5,854 bases of DNA from assembly GCA_955652855.1 (NCBI GenBank), contig CATPCN010000449.1:1-5854 (forward strand). The letters are read 5' to 3'. Origin of the DNA: an uncultured Chthoniobacterales bacterium. GTDB taxonomy: Bacteria; Verrucomicrobiota; Verrucomicrobiae; Chthoniobacterales; UBA10450. Of this stretch, positions 1 through 5,854 are shown piece by piece. A program made the translations under genes and the position numbers. Positions within the stretch are counted from its first letter, which is position 1; each line of letters begins with the position of its first letter. The notes beneath the pieces are model-generated. The model made no database searches. It saw only the letters and a list, made by a program, of their open reading frames with translations, and was not told where the DNA came from.

Positions 1-41
1 GGTTATGAGCCTGACGAGCTACCAGGCTGCTCCACCCCGCG
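1..41 (-). tRNA. initiator tRNA-fMet(CAU), 5' part only, cut by the window edge
   Basis: The minus strand read from 41 down to 1 gives the 5' half of a bacterial initiator methionine tRNA: acceptor strand CGCGGGG (41-35), D arm with GG at 23-22, and anticodon loop CTCATAA with anticodon CAT at 7-5. Two initiator hallmarks are visible. The first base is C, which in this family stays unpaired opposite A72. Base 11 is A with T at 24, the purine-pyrimidine order peculiar to bacterial initiators. The variable loop, T arm and 3' acceptor lie outside the window. The 5' strand of the anticodon stem reads TCAGG, so position 29 is A rather than the G of the usual GGG run. It is transcribed away from the protein genes. 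The identity is close to certain; the 5' end is placed by alignment from memory to known initiator tRNAs. Confidence 0.95.
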
Positions 42-51
42 TCTCGATGTT

Positions 52-79
52 AGTATGTCGATCTTGAAGGCAAAGGCAA
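52..79 (-). promoter_or_regulatory. possible sigma70-type promoter for the tRNA-fMet gene
   Basis: On the minus strand, TTGCCT (79-74) and CATACT (57-52) each match the -35 and -10 consensus at 4 of 6 positions and are separated by 16 bp. The -10 element ends 10 nt before the mature tRNA 5' end, which suits a start point with a short 5' leader removed by RNase P. This is pattern matching by eye in a 60-bp gap, and promoter consensus in this organism is unknown. Confidence 0.35.
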
Positions 80-101
80 ATTCTAAAGCTTCGATTGCGA
101 A

Positions 102-1031
102 ATGAAACGCGCGCGCTCTGCCGGAATTCTCGTCGGCACCGCCAGCTGGTCGGACCCCGGATTCGTCGAGCATTGGTATCCAAAGGGAATGCGCGCGAAC
201 GAGCGACTTGCTTGGTACGCGCAACATTTCGAGATGGTCGAAGTCAACTCGACATTCTATTCCGCGCCCGATCCGCGAATGGTGGAGCGCTGGTGCGCGA
301 TGACACCGGCAGCGTTCAGGTTCGATGTGAAGCTACATCAGTTTTTTTCGTTTCACTCCACGGCGGCAAAATTATTGCCTCCGGACTTACAACGACGCGC
401 AAACATCGATTCAAAAGGAAATGTGAGACCGACGCCGGAGCTGGAAGAAGCGATGGCAAAAATCTTTCTGCACTCCATGTCGATCTTGCAGGGCGCAAAA
501 AAATTGGGCGTATTGCTTTTGCAGCTTTCGCCGGCGTTTTCTCCGAAGAAACATGAACTGAGCGAGCTTGAACCTTTGATCGACATGTTGCGTGGCCATC
601 GGCTCGCGATCGAATTTCGCAATCGTAATTGGGCGATCGGCGAGCAGCTAAGATCGACAATCGATTTTCTGCGCACGCGTCAGGTAATCTTTGTCAATGT
701 CGATGCGCCAACCGCCGAGCATTTCACGATCGTGCCGCCGGAGCTGAATGAAGTGACTGACCGCCGCGTTGCCTATTTGCGATTGCATGGTCGCGACGCG
801 AAAGCGTATCTCACAGGCAAAACTGTGGCCGCGCGTTTCAATTACGACTATCGCGACGACGAAATTGAGGAAGTCGCGCAACGAACGCGCCAACTCGCGC
901 GGGAGGCGGACGAGGTGCATGTTGTCTTTAATAATAATGCGCTTGATTACGCGCCGCACGCGGCCCTGAGGCTGCGAAAGGCACTCGGACAAATCGTTTC
1001 GTCCGTGCCGCGACAGCCGGAGTTGTTTTGA
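102..1031 (+). CDS. DUF72 (YecE-like) family protein
   Basis: This 309-residue soluble protein belongs to the DUF72 family (Pfam PF01904, COG1801), which has a TIM-barrel-like fold and no firmly established reaction. Family landmarks run in order along the whole length: GTASW at residues 12-16, EVNSTFY at 47-53, FRFDVKLHQ at 72-80, IEFRNRNW at 170-177, YLRLHGR at 225-231 and FNNN at 276-279, followed by the usual APHAALRLRKAL stretch and a PELF C-terminus. The acidic and aromatic residues in these blocks line the presumed active pocket in relatives. Length is at the upper end of the family, and nothing looks truncated. The ATG at 102 begins just before the first conserved strand and has no clear ribosome site. 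There is no signal peptide, so it is probably cytoplasmic. The DUF2062 gene follows after 19 bp and is probably co-transcribed. Family assignment is firm; function is not known. Confidence 0.93.
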   Translation: MKRARSAGILVGTASWSDPGFVEHWYPKGMRANERLAWYAQHFEMVEVNSTFYSAPDPRMVERWCAMTPAAFRFDVKLHQFFSFHSTAAKLLPPDLQRRANIDSKGNVRPTPELEEAMAKIFLHSMSILQGAKKLGVLLLQLSPAFSPKKHELSELEPLIDMLRGHRLAIEFRNRNWAIGEQLRSTIDFLRTRQVIFVNVDAPTAEHFTIVPPELNEVTDRRVAYLRLHGRDAKAYLTGKTVAARFNYDYRDDEIEEVAQRTRQLAREADEVHVVFNNNALDYAPHAALRLRKALGQIVSSVPRQPELF

Positions 1032-1050
1032 AGTGCGCCCTTTAAAATAA

Positions 1051-1563
1051 ATGAGCGATCAACCTGACGAACGAAAAGAAACGCTGCTGATGCGATTGCA
1101 AAAATGGCTGTCCGCGCATCAGGTGCGACTCATCGCGATCGAAGATACGTCGCACTCGATCGCGCTCGGGTCGGCCATCGGGATCTTCTTTGGCTTCACC
1201 CCGCTCTGGAGCATGAAAACGCTGCTCTCCATCGCGGTGGCCTGGCTTTTCAAGAGCAACAAGATCGCGGCCGCCATCGCGGTCACGCTGCACGATATTA
1301 TTTTACCCTTTATGCCGGCGATTTATTGGTGGGAATATCGGACCGGACTGTGGACGCTGCAGGTAGATGCGGCGCAACGGGTCAATTTCCGCCACCTGCC
1401 GCTGCGTCAGTACATGCAGTGGACGACTTTTTTCACGGTCGGTCGCCCCTTGCTGGTCGGCTCGCTTTTTTTCGCGGTTCCTTGCGCAGTGATCGTTTAT
1501 TTTCTTGTTCGGGTTACGGTCAGGCGAGCTCGCACCAGGCAGCGAGCGCTCAAGGCCGGGTAG
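1051..1563 (+). CDS. DUF2062 domain membrane protein
   Basis: This 170-residue protein resembles the DUF2062 family (PF09835), small integral membrane proteins of unknown biochemical role. After a charged N-terminal helix (residues 1-31), a glycine-rich hydrophobic segment at about 36-53 (IALGSAIGIFFGF, then TPLW) gives the family signature. A second segment at about 57-67 is followed by the conserved S-N pair at 69-70. A third hydrophobic stretch at about 72-94 carries HDIILPFMP where most relatives have a shorter Asn-Pro motif. A strong C-terminal membrane segment covers about 129-157 and ends in an Arg-rich tail (VRRARTRQR) that should sit in the cytoplasm. The ATG at 1051 is preceded by an A/T-rich tract rather than a Shine-Dalgarno sequence. 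Relatives are sometimes found near or fused to glycosyltransferases; none is present here. Family assignment is good, function unassigned. Confidence 0.87.
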   Translation: MSDQPDERKETLLMRLQKWLSAHQVRLIAIEDTSHSIALGSAIGIFFGFTPLWSMKTLLSIAVAWLFKSNKIAAAIAVTLHDIILPFMPAIYWWEYRTGLWTLQVDAAQRVNFRHLPLRQYMQWTTFFTVGRPLLVGSLFFAVPCAVIVYFLVRVTVRRARTRQRALKAG

Positions 1564-1667
1564 GCTGCTCGAATATTTCTCCTTTAGACGGCACGAGAGT
1601 TGCATCAAAAAGCGGCAATTACTCGTCTGGCACGTCGAAAGGCGCGCCGACGGAGCGCACTTATAAG

Positions 1668-2351
1668 ATGATTATGAAACCTTTCCTCGCCATCGTTTCC
1701 GGCCTTTTCCTTTGTTCTTGTGCCGATATGTATGTCAGCAAGACCGACGTCGCGGGCGGCGGCGGTTCCGCTGCGCCGATCGACGCGAAAGATTTTAGCT
1801 CGCGCGTGCACGTGGTAAAGTCTTGTGGAGTGGGGGCGAGCGATCCGCGCGCGATTTATATCCGGCCATTTTGCATCGACACGGCCACCTTCATGGGGGA
1901 TGAAGCTCCCTCCGATGGCGAAATGCCGATTCGCAAAGCTTTGACGCCAATCCAGTTTGCCGGCGATCTCAAGGAAGAAATGGAAAAAATGGCGCCGGCT
2001 CGAATCCTCAAGGACCACGAGTCGCCCAAAGTTGGCTGGCTTATGGAAGGCCATTTCGATCTCGTAGACGGCGGAAGCCCGCTCGGCCGGTTCTTTCTCG
2101 GAAATTTCGGCGTCGGTCGCTCCTTCCTCGCGTTGCATGTTCGCGTAACGGACGTGGAGCGAAACGTCGTCGTGTATGAATTTGATGTGGCTGGTGGAAG
2201 CCGGCTGCAAGGCAAGCTCGGGACGGTGCGAGCGAGTGGACTGGGCAAAGCGACCCCTTTCGATTTGAGAAATGCGGCCGAGCGAATTTATCTCGCGCTT
2301 AGTGCGGATCCCTTCCGCTTTGGCGCGCGCTCGGATGTAAGCCTGCGCTAA
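1668..2351 (+). CDS. predicted lipoprotein, DUF4410-like
   Basis: A 227-residue exported lipoprotein is predicted. The N-terminus has Lys4, a hydrophobic core at residues 5-15 and a lipobox LCSC, so signal peptidase II should cleave before Cys18. Ala-Asp follows, and Asp at +2 is the inner-membrane retention signal in enterobacteria only when it is directly after Cys; here it is at +3. A Gly-rich linker (29-34) leads to the folded domain. Residues about 123-180 (GWLMEGHFDLVDGG, GVGRS, VRVTD, VYEFDVAGGSRL) resemble the core of DUF4410 (PF14366): an extended strand, a glycine turn, then a beta hairpin. Three further cysteines lie at 16, 54 and 69. Start choice: ATG 1668 is 12 nt after GGAG (1652-1655); ATG 1674 would shorten the protein by two residues and leave the signal intact. 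The frame is open far upstream, but that overlaps the DUF2062 gene and lacks a signal peptide. The lipoprotein call is firm, the family tentative and the function unknown. Confidence 0.8.
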   Translation: MIMKPFLAIVSGLFLCSCADMYVSKTDVAGGGGSAAPIDAKDFSSRVHVVKSCGVGASDPRAIYIRPFCIDTATFMGDEAPSDGEMPIRKALTPIQFAGDLKEEMEKMAPARILKDHESPKVGWLMEGHFDLVDGGSPLGRFFLGNFGVGRSFLALHVRVTDVERNVVVYEFDVAGGSRLQGKLGTVRASGLGKATPFDLRNAAERIYLALSADPFRFGARSDVSLR

Positions 2352-2391
2352 AGTTGTAGCGCTGCAGTTTCAGCAATCGTAATCCGCGCAA

Positions 2392-2407
2392 CGCCGTCGA
2401 AACGGCG
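2392..2407. other. compact intergenic hairpin, possible transcript end
   Basis: CGCCGT (2392-2397) and ACGGCG (2402-2407) form a perfect 6-bp GC-rich stem closed by a CGAA tetraloop, 41 nt after the lipoprotein stop codon. No T-run follows on either strand, so it is not a classical intrinsic terminator. It could stabilise the 3' end of the upstream mRNA, or be incidental in this GC-rich gap. Confidence 0.35.
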
Positions 2408-2448
2408 GCAAAGATCGACATAAAACCCGATTGCGGTTGCCAAGCGAA

Positions 2449-3429
2449 ATGCGCCGATTAAGGTGCTGCGCCGTGAATTTTTCGCATCGAATTTCTCTTT
2501 TTTTTCTTGCGCTTGCTTTGTTTTTTAGCGGCGGCCGCGCCCTTCATGCTGCGCAAGCTTACATCATCGCCGATTCGCAGACGGGATTCGTTCTGGAAGA
2601 TCACGAAGCGAAACAAAAGCGGCAAATCGGCAGTCTTACCAAGATTGCCACTGCGATCGTGACGCTCGATTGGGCCGAACGAAGATCTGGCGATCTCAAT
2701 CGAATGGCGACGATTCCGCCGGAAGCTTTTGCCGGCTCGGTGGAAAACAAAATCGGATTTCAACCGGGCGACACGATCACCTTGCGCGACCTGCTTTACG
2801 CCGCGCTCGTTCAATCGGACAACATCGCGGCGTACACCCTCGCAGCCTACGTCGGCGAAGCGATCGAATCGATCCTGCCGCAAGCGCCTTCTTCGAAACC
2901 ACAGGCGCCGGTCAATATTTTTGTCGATCAAATGAACGCGCTCGCGGCGCAGTTGAAAATGGACCACACGCATTTTGTGAATCCGCACGGCATCGATGAC
3001 AACGTCCGTCCGCTTCCCTATTCCTCGGCGATGGACATGGCGCGGCTCTCGCGGCATGCCATGAATAGAGCCAGCTTCCGTTTTTATGTTTCGCAAAAAG
3101 AACGCCAGATCGAATTTCAACGCGGCAAACATCGACAAGGTTATTTGCTGCGAACGACGAACGAGCTGCTCGGGCAGAATGGAATTGATGGCGTCAAGAC
3201 CGGGCGCACCAATCACGCCGGCGATTGTTTGATTCTTTCCGCCAATCGCGAAGCGCAAGTTGTGCATCAGGGTCAGGGCGCGGCCATCTATCCGCGCCAT
3301 TTAATTATTGTGCTGCTCGGGAGCACCAATCGTTTCGGCGAAGCCGCGGGTCTGCTCGCCCGCGGCTGGCAACTTTACGATCAATGGGTTGCCGCCGGCA
3401 GATTGGTCGATCAGCAAAAACTTCTTTGA
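2449..3429 (+). CDS. D-alanyl-D-alanine carboxypeptidase, peptidase family S11
   Basis: This is a low-molecular-weight penicillin-binding protein that removes the terminal D-Ala from peptidoglycan stem peptides in the periplasm. All three active-site motifs of family S11 (PF00768) are present, numbered from ATG 2449: SLTK at 62-65 with nucleophile Ser62 and Lys65, SDN at 123-125, and KTG at 250-252. FVNPHGID, another family block, is also present. An N-terminal signal peptide has an Arg-rich start, a hydrophobic core at 17-26 and a likely signal peptidase I site near Ala37. Only about 75 residues follow KTG, so the C-terminal beta domain and membrane-anchoring helix of PBP5-type enzymes are missing. 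A Pro-rich insert (about residues 140-155) interrupts the usual helix after SDN. Start is uncertain: TTG 2431 gives 332 residues, ATG 2449 gives 326, and GTG 2473 gives 318 with AAGG nine bases upstream and a cleaner signal peptide. PFK follows after 15 bp. Confidence 0.93.
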   Translation: MRRLRCCAVNFSHRISLFFLALALFFSGGRALHAAQAYIIADSQTGFVLEDHEAKQKRQIGSLTKIATAIVTLDWAERRSGDLNRMATIPPEAFAGSVENKIGFQPGDTITLRDLLYAALVQSDNIAAYTLAAYVGEAIESILPQAPSSKPQAPVNIFVDQMNALAAQLKMDHTHFVNPHGIDDNVRPLPYSSAMDMARLSRHAMNRASFRFYVSQKERQIEFQRGKHRQGYLLRTTNELLGQNGIDGVKTGRTNHAGDCLILSANREAQVVHQGQGAAIYPRHLIIVLLGSTNRFGEAAGLLARGWQLYDQWVAAGRLVDQQKLL

Positions 3430-3435
3430 TGGCGC

Positions 3436-3439
3436 GGAG
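3436..3439 (+). promoter_or_regulatory. Shine-Dalgarno GGAG that sets the pfkA start
   Basis: GGAG lies five bases before ATG 3445. The in-frame GTG at 3439-3441 shares its first base with this element, so it is unlikely to be the start. This is the only well-formed ribosome site seen in the window. Confidence 0.65.
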
Positions 3440-3444
3440 TGCGC

Positions 3445-4527
3445 ATGAAAGCGAAGCCCCGGATTGGCGTTCTCACGAGCGGCGGCGATTGTCCCGGTCT
3501 TAACGCGGTGCTGCGTGGCGTCGTTCTAGCCGCAGCGAAACTCGGGTGGGAAGTTCTCGGATTTCGTGACGGCTTCGAAGGCTTACTACCGCCGGGCGAT
3601 TACATTGTGCTCGATACCGAGAGCACTGAAGGAATCATGGCGCTCGGCGGCACCATCATCGGCACGACTAACCGCGGACATTTTATTGCGAAAGTTGGCG
3701 CGGGCGATCGCGCGATCGTTGCCGCGGATGTGATTGCGCAATCACGCGAAGTTTTGAAACAACTTGGCGTCGATGCACTGATTATTGTCGGCGGAGATGG
3801 TTCAATGACGACCGCGCTGCAATTGCAGGAAGGCGGCATCAATTGCATCGGCGTTCCGAAAACGATCGACAACGATCTCGAAGCGACGGCCATGACATTC
3901 GGTTTTGATTCCGCTGTCGCCACCGTGATGGATGCGCTCGATCGGTTGCACACCACCGCCACCAGTCACAAGCGTGTCATGGTTGTCGAAGTAATGGGAC
4001 GTCATGCCGGATGGATCGCGTTGCATGGCGGCATCGCCGGCGGCGCTGATATTATTCTGATTCCAGAAATCCCGTTCGATTACGACAAAATCGCGGCCGC
4101 GATCAAGAGGCGCGATACTGCGGGGAATCTTGGTTCGCTCGTGGTCGTGGCGGAAGGAGCGAAATCGAAAGACGGTCAACAAATCAAACGCGAGACAGAG
4201 GCGGGCGAATATCGGCTCGGTGGAATCGGCGACATCGTTGCGCGCGAAATCGCAGCGCGCACCGGAAAAGAAACGCGCTGTTGTGTGCTCGGCCACCTGC
4301 AACGCGGCGGCGCGCCCACTACTCTCGATCGAATTCTCGGCACGCGTTTCGGCGTCAAGGCGGTACAATTAATTAATGAAGGCCACTTCGGTTCGATGGT
4401 TAGCTATCAAAGCTATCACGTGCATCATGTGCCCATCGCCGACGCCGTGAATCGTTTGCGCCTTGTCCCGCCCAACGGCGAAATGGTGCAGACCGCGCGC
4501 GACGTCGAGATTTCTTTCGGCGATTAA
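3445..4527 (+). CDS. pfkA: 6-phosphofructokinase
   Basis: The enzyme phosphorylates fructose 6-phosphate at C1, the committed step of glycolysis, in the cytoplasm. It is a full-length PF00365 protein of 360 residues against about 320 for E. coli PfkA. Visible motifs, numbered from ATG 3445, are the phosphate loop [10 protein letters not shown] (11-20), GGDGS (116-120), PKTIDND (138-144) with catalytic Asp142, SHKR (174-177), and VEVMGR (181-186) for substrate binding. Gly119 matches E. coli Gly104, which marks ATP users. Lys139 matches E. coli Gly124, where Lys is typical of PPi-dependent and group III enzymes. This G/K mix is known in group III ATP-dependent PFKs, so ATP is the best guess. 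Arg24 matches effector residue Arg21, but Arg25 is replaced by Leu28, so classical ADP/PEP control may be weak or absent. The gene sits 15 bp after the carboxypeptidase and 23 bp before argG, consistent with one transcript. Confidence 0.95.
   Translation: MKAKPRIGVLTSGGDCPGLNAVLRGVVLAAAKLGWEVLGFRDGFEGLLPPGDYIVLDTESTEGIMALGGTIIGTTNRGHFIAKVGAGDRAIVAADVIAQSREVLKQLGVDALIIVGGDGSMTTALQLQEGGINCIGVPKTIDNDLEATAMTFGFDSAVATVMDALDRLHTTATSHKRVMVVEVMGRHAGWIALHGGIAGGADIILIPEIPFDYDKIAAAIKRRDTAGNLGSLVVVAEGAKSKDGQQIKRETEAGEYRLGGIGDIVAREIAARTGKETRCCVLGHLQRGGAPTTLDRILGTRFGVKAVQLINEGHFGSMVSYQSYHVHHVPIADAVNRLRLVPPNGEMVQTARDVEISFGD
3705..3745. repeat. two perfect palindromes inside pfkA
   Basis: CGATCGCGCGATCG (3705-3718) and GTGATTGCGCAATCAC (3730-3745) are perfect 14- and 16-base palindromes separated by 11 bases. 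Both lie in pfkA codons for residues about 87-101, so protein coding constrains them. Whether they have any role as binding sites or RNA structure cannot be told from the sequence. Confidence 0.5.
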
Positions 4528-4550
4528 TTATTGTCGATCTTGCAACTCCC

Positions 4551-5801
4551 GTGAAAATTGTTCTCGCGTATTCCGGCGGCCTCGACACCTCGATCATTCT
4601 TCGCTGGCTGAAAGAAAATTATCGCGCCGAGATCATCGCGTTCTGCGCCGATATCGGACAGGAAGAAGAACTCGATGGACTCGAAGCCAAAGCTCTGCGC
4701 ACCGGCGCTTCGAAATGTTACATCGACGATCTGCGCGAAGAATTTGCGAGCGATTTCATTTTTCCGATGCTGCAAGCCGGCGCGATTTACGAAGATCAAT
4801 ATTATTTGGGCACGAGCATTGCGCGTCCGCTCATCGCGAAACGGGTGGTTGAAATCGCGCGCGCCGAAAAAGCCGAAGCGATTGCGCACGGCGCCACGGG
4901 GAAGGGGAACGATCAAGTGCGCTTCGAGCTTTCGGCGGCAGCGCTGGCGCCGGAGCTTCGCGTGATCGCGCCATGGCGCGAGGAGCGTTTTCGGAAACAG
5001 TTTCCGGGACGCGCCGAAATGATCGCGTTCGCAAAAAAGAACGGCATTCCGGTGACGGCCAGCGCGACCAAGCCGTATTCAACCGATCGCAATCTTCTGC
5101 ACATCAGTTTCGAAAGCGGGATGCTGGAAGATCCGTGGTTCGATGCCAGCTCGGAAAAAGCGAAAACAATGTACAAGCTCAGCGTTTCGCCTGAAGACGC
5201 GCCTAACGAGTCGGAATATGTCGATCTTGCGTTCGAAGACGGAAACTGCGTGGAAGTAAACGGCAAATCGTTGTCGCCGCTCGGTGTCATGCAAACGCTC
5301 AACAAACTTGGCGGCAAACATGGGATCGGCCGCGTCGACATTGTCGAGAACCGATTCGTCGGAATGAAGGGCCGCGGCGTTTACGAAACTCCCGGCGGCG
5401 CGATTTTGCATTTTGCGCATCGACAAATTGAAACGCTCACGATGGATCGGGAAGTCATGCACTTGCGCGACAGCCTCATCCCGAAATACAGCGCGCTGGT
5501 TTATAATGGATTTTGGTTTGCGCCGGAACGGCACGCGTTGCAAGCGCTCGTCACCGAAACGCAGCGCGACGTCACTGGCTTGGTGCGTCTGAAACTTTAC
5601 AAAGGCAACATCATCGTGGCGGGGCGCAAGAGTCCGAAAAGTTTGTACGATCCGGAGATCGCGACGATGGAGAGCGCTACATCGACATATGATCAAAGCG
5701 ACGCGACCGGATTCATTCGGTTGAATGCGCTCCGGCTCAAAGTGCGCGCCGCGCTCGAGCAAAAAAAGAGAAAATCAACGGCGCGGGCAAAAAGGAAGTA
5801 G
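4551..5801 (+). CDS. argG: argininosuccinate synthase
   Basis: ArgG joins citrulline and aspartate using ATP, releasing AMP and PPi, in the penultimate step of arginine synthesis in the cytoplasm. The 416-residue product is full length for the common family type of about 400 residues (PF00764). The N-terminal ATP pyrophosphatase loop is AYSGGLDTS at residues 6-14. Further signatures are [14 protein letters not shown] at 113-126, which binds citrulline and aspartate, and YSTDRN at 176-181, followed by the ESGMLEDPW block. The C-terminal multimerisation region is present. The start is GTG 4551, placed by the invariant [10 protein letters not shown] opening; no Shine-Dalgarno sequence is visible in the 23-bp gap after pfkA. 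The last 14 residues ([14 protein letters not shown]) form a strongly basic tail beyond the normal helix. The argininosuccinate lyase gene argH, a frequent partner, is not in the window and might lie downstream. Arginine-responsive control cannot be judged: no clear ARG-box palindrome is visible. Confidence 0.97.
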   Translation: MKIVLAYSGGLDTSIILRWLKENYRAEIIAFCADIGQEEELDGLEAKALRTGASKCYIDDLREEFASDFIFPMLQAGAIYEDQYYLGTSIARPLIAKRVVEIARAEKAEAIAHGATGKGNDQVRFELSAAALAPELRVIAPWREERFRKQFPGRAEMIAFAKKNGIPVTASATKPYSTDRNLLHISFESGMLEDPWFDASSEKAKTMYKLSVSPEDAPNESEYVDLAFEDGNCVEVNGKSLSPLGVMQTLNKLGGKHGIGRVDIVENRFVGMKGRGVYETPGGAILHFAHRQIETLTMDREVMHLRDSLIPKYSALVYNGFWFAPERHALQALVTETQRDVTGLVRLKLYKGNIIVAGRKSPKSLYDPEIATMESATSTYDQSDATGFIRLNALRLKVRAALEQKKRKSTARAKRK

Positions 5802-5814
5802 CACGTTCCGACTC

Positions 5815-5835
5815 AGTGCGTAGATTCCGCGCACT
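5815..5835 (+). terminator. weak hairpin after argG, possible terminator
   Basis: AGTGCG (5815-5820) pairs with CGCACT (5830-5835) across a 9-base loop, starting 14 nt after the argG stop. There is no T-run after it and the stem is short, so termination is doubtful. The rest of 5802-5854 shows no gene. Confidence 0.25.
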
Positions 5836-5854
5836 CGAATTGTCGATGTAGCAC

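Noticed and set aside
1633..1652. Inverted repeat around GGCGCGCC upstream of the lipoprotein as an operator or terminator
   Set aside because: The stem is only 5 bp with a 10-base loop and has no T-run; too weak to call as a feature on its own.
1104..1667. Long in-frame upstream extension of the lipoprotein frame through the DUF2062 gene
   Set aside because: It overlaps a recognised membrane-protein gene in another frame, has no family resemblance, and would bury the signal peptide and lipobox about 190 residues inside the protein. Stop codons are rare by composition.
1605..2210. Minus-strand open frame of 201 codons opposite the lipoprotein
   Set aside because: Its translation is rich in Arg and His with no recognisable motif, as expected for the antisense of a GC-rich gene.
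2458..3300. Minus-strand open frame of 280 codons opposite the carboxypeptidase
   Set aside because: It is antisense to a gene with intact SLTK, SDN and KTG motifs, and its product is Arg-rich low-complexity sequence without a domain.
2431..3429. TTG 2431 as the carboxypeptidase start
   Set aside because: It has no ribosome site and only lengthens the signal peptide n-region; ATG 2449 or GTG 2473 explain the export signal better.
4524..4551. Possible ARG box or attenuator between pfkA and argG
   Set aside because: Only 23 bp are available and no operator-like palindrome or leader peptide is visible; the recurring 10-mer is the only notable content.
5079..5762. Minus-strand open frame of 227 codons opposite argG
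   Set aside because: The plus strand encodes a full ArgG; the antisense product shows no family features.
1..5854. A novel defence, mobile or biosynthetic system
   Set aside because: All six protein genes fall into, or resemble, widespread chromosomal families on one strand, with no integrase, transposase, direct-repeat ends beside the tRNA or unusual composition. The tRNA 3' end, where an element would integrate, lies outside the window.

Overview
The window reads as ordinary bacterial chromosome carrying housekeeping genes. It holds one truncated initiator tRNA on the minus strand at the left edge, then six protein genes, all on the plus strand. By eye the GC content is in the mid-50s percent (not computed). 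Starts are a mix of ATG and GTG, and clear Shine-Dalgarno sequences are mostly absent; only the phosphofructokinase gene has a good one. The families present (DUF72, DUF2062, a DUF4410-like lipoprotein, a phosphofructokinase with a group III-like active site, and an ArgG of about 400 residues) and the weak ribosome sites would fit a soil Verrucomicrobiota-type bacterium. That is an impression rather than a demonstrated assignment.

Layout: positions 1-41 are the 5' half of tRNA-fMet(CAU), reading leftward off the window. A 60-bp gap holds a plausible promoter for that tRNA. Next come a DUF72/YecE-like protein (102-1031) and, 19 bp later, a DUF2062 membrane protein (1051-1563), likely co-transcribed. 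After a 104-bp gap comes a small lipoprotein (1668-2351). A 97-bp gap with a compact hairpin separates it from a tightly packed run: a secreted D-alanyl-D-alanine carboxypeptidase of family S11 (2449-3429), 6-phosphofructokinase (3445-4527, 15-bp gap) and argininosuccinate synthase (4551-5801, 23-bp gap). The last 53 bp hold a weak hairpin and no gene. No stretch longer than 300 bases lacks a gene.

The genes do not form one pathway. The carboxypeptidase trims peptidoglycan in the periplasm, PFK commits sugar to glycolysis, and ArgG performs the penultimate step of arginine synthesis. Their close spacing suggests shared transcription but not shared function. I see no mobile element, CRISPR array, toxin-antitoxin pair, phage gene or defence cassette, and nothing I would call a new system.

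The points worth a second look are modest. They are a non-GGG anticodon stem in the initiator tRNA, a mixed G/K diagnostic pair in the PFK active site, a 10-mer that recurs six times with three copies in the small intergenic space, two perfect palindromes close together inside pfkA, and the poorly characterised lipoprotein.
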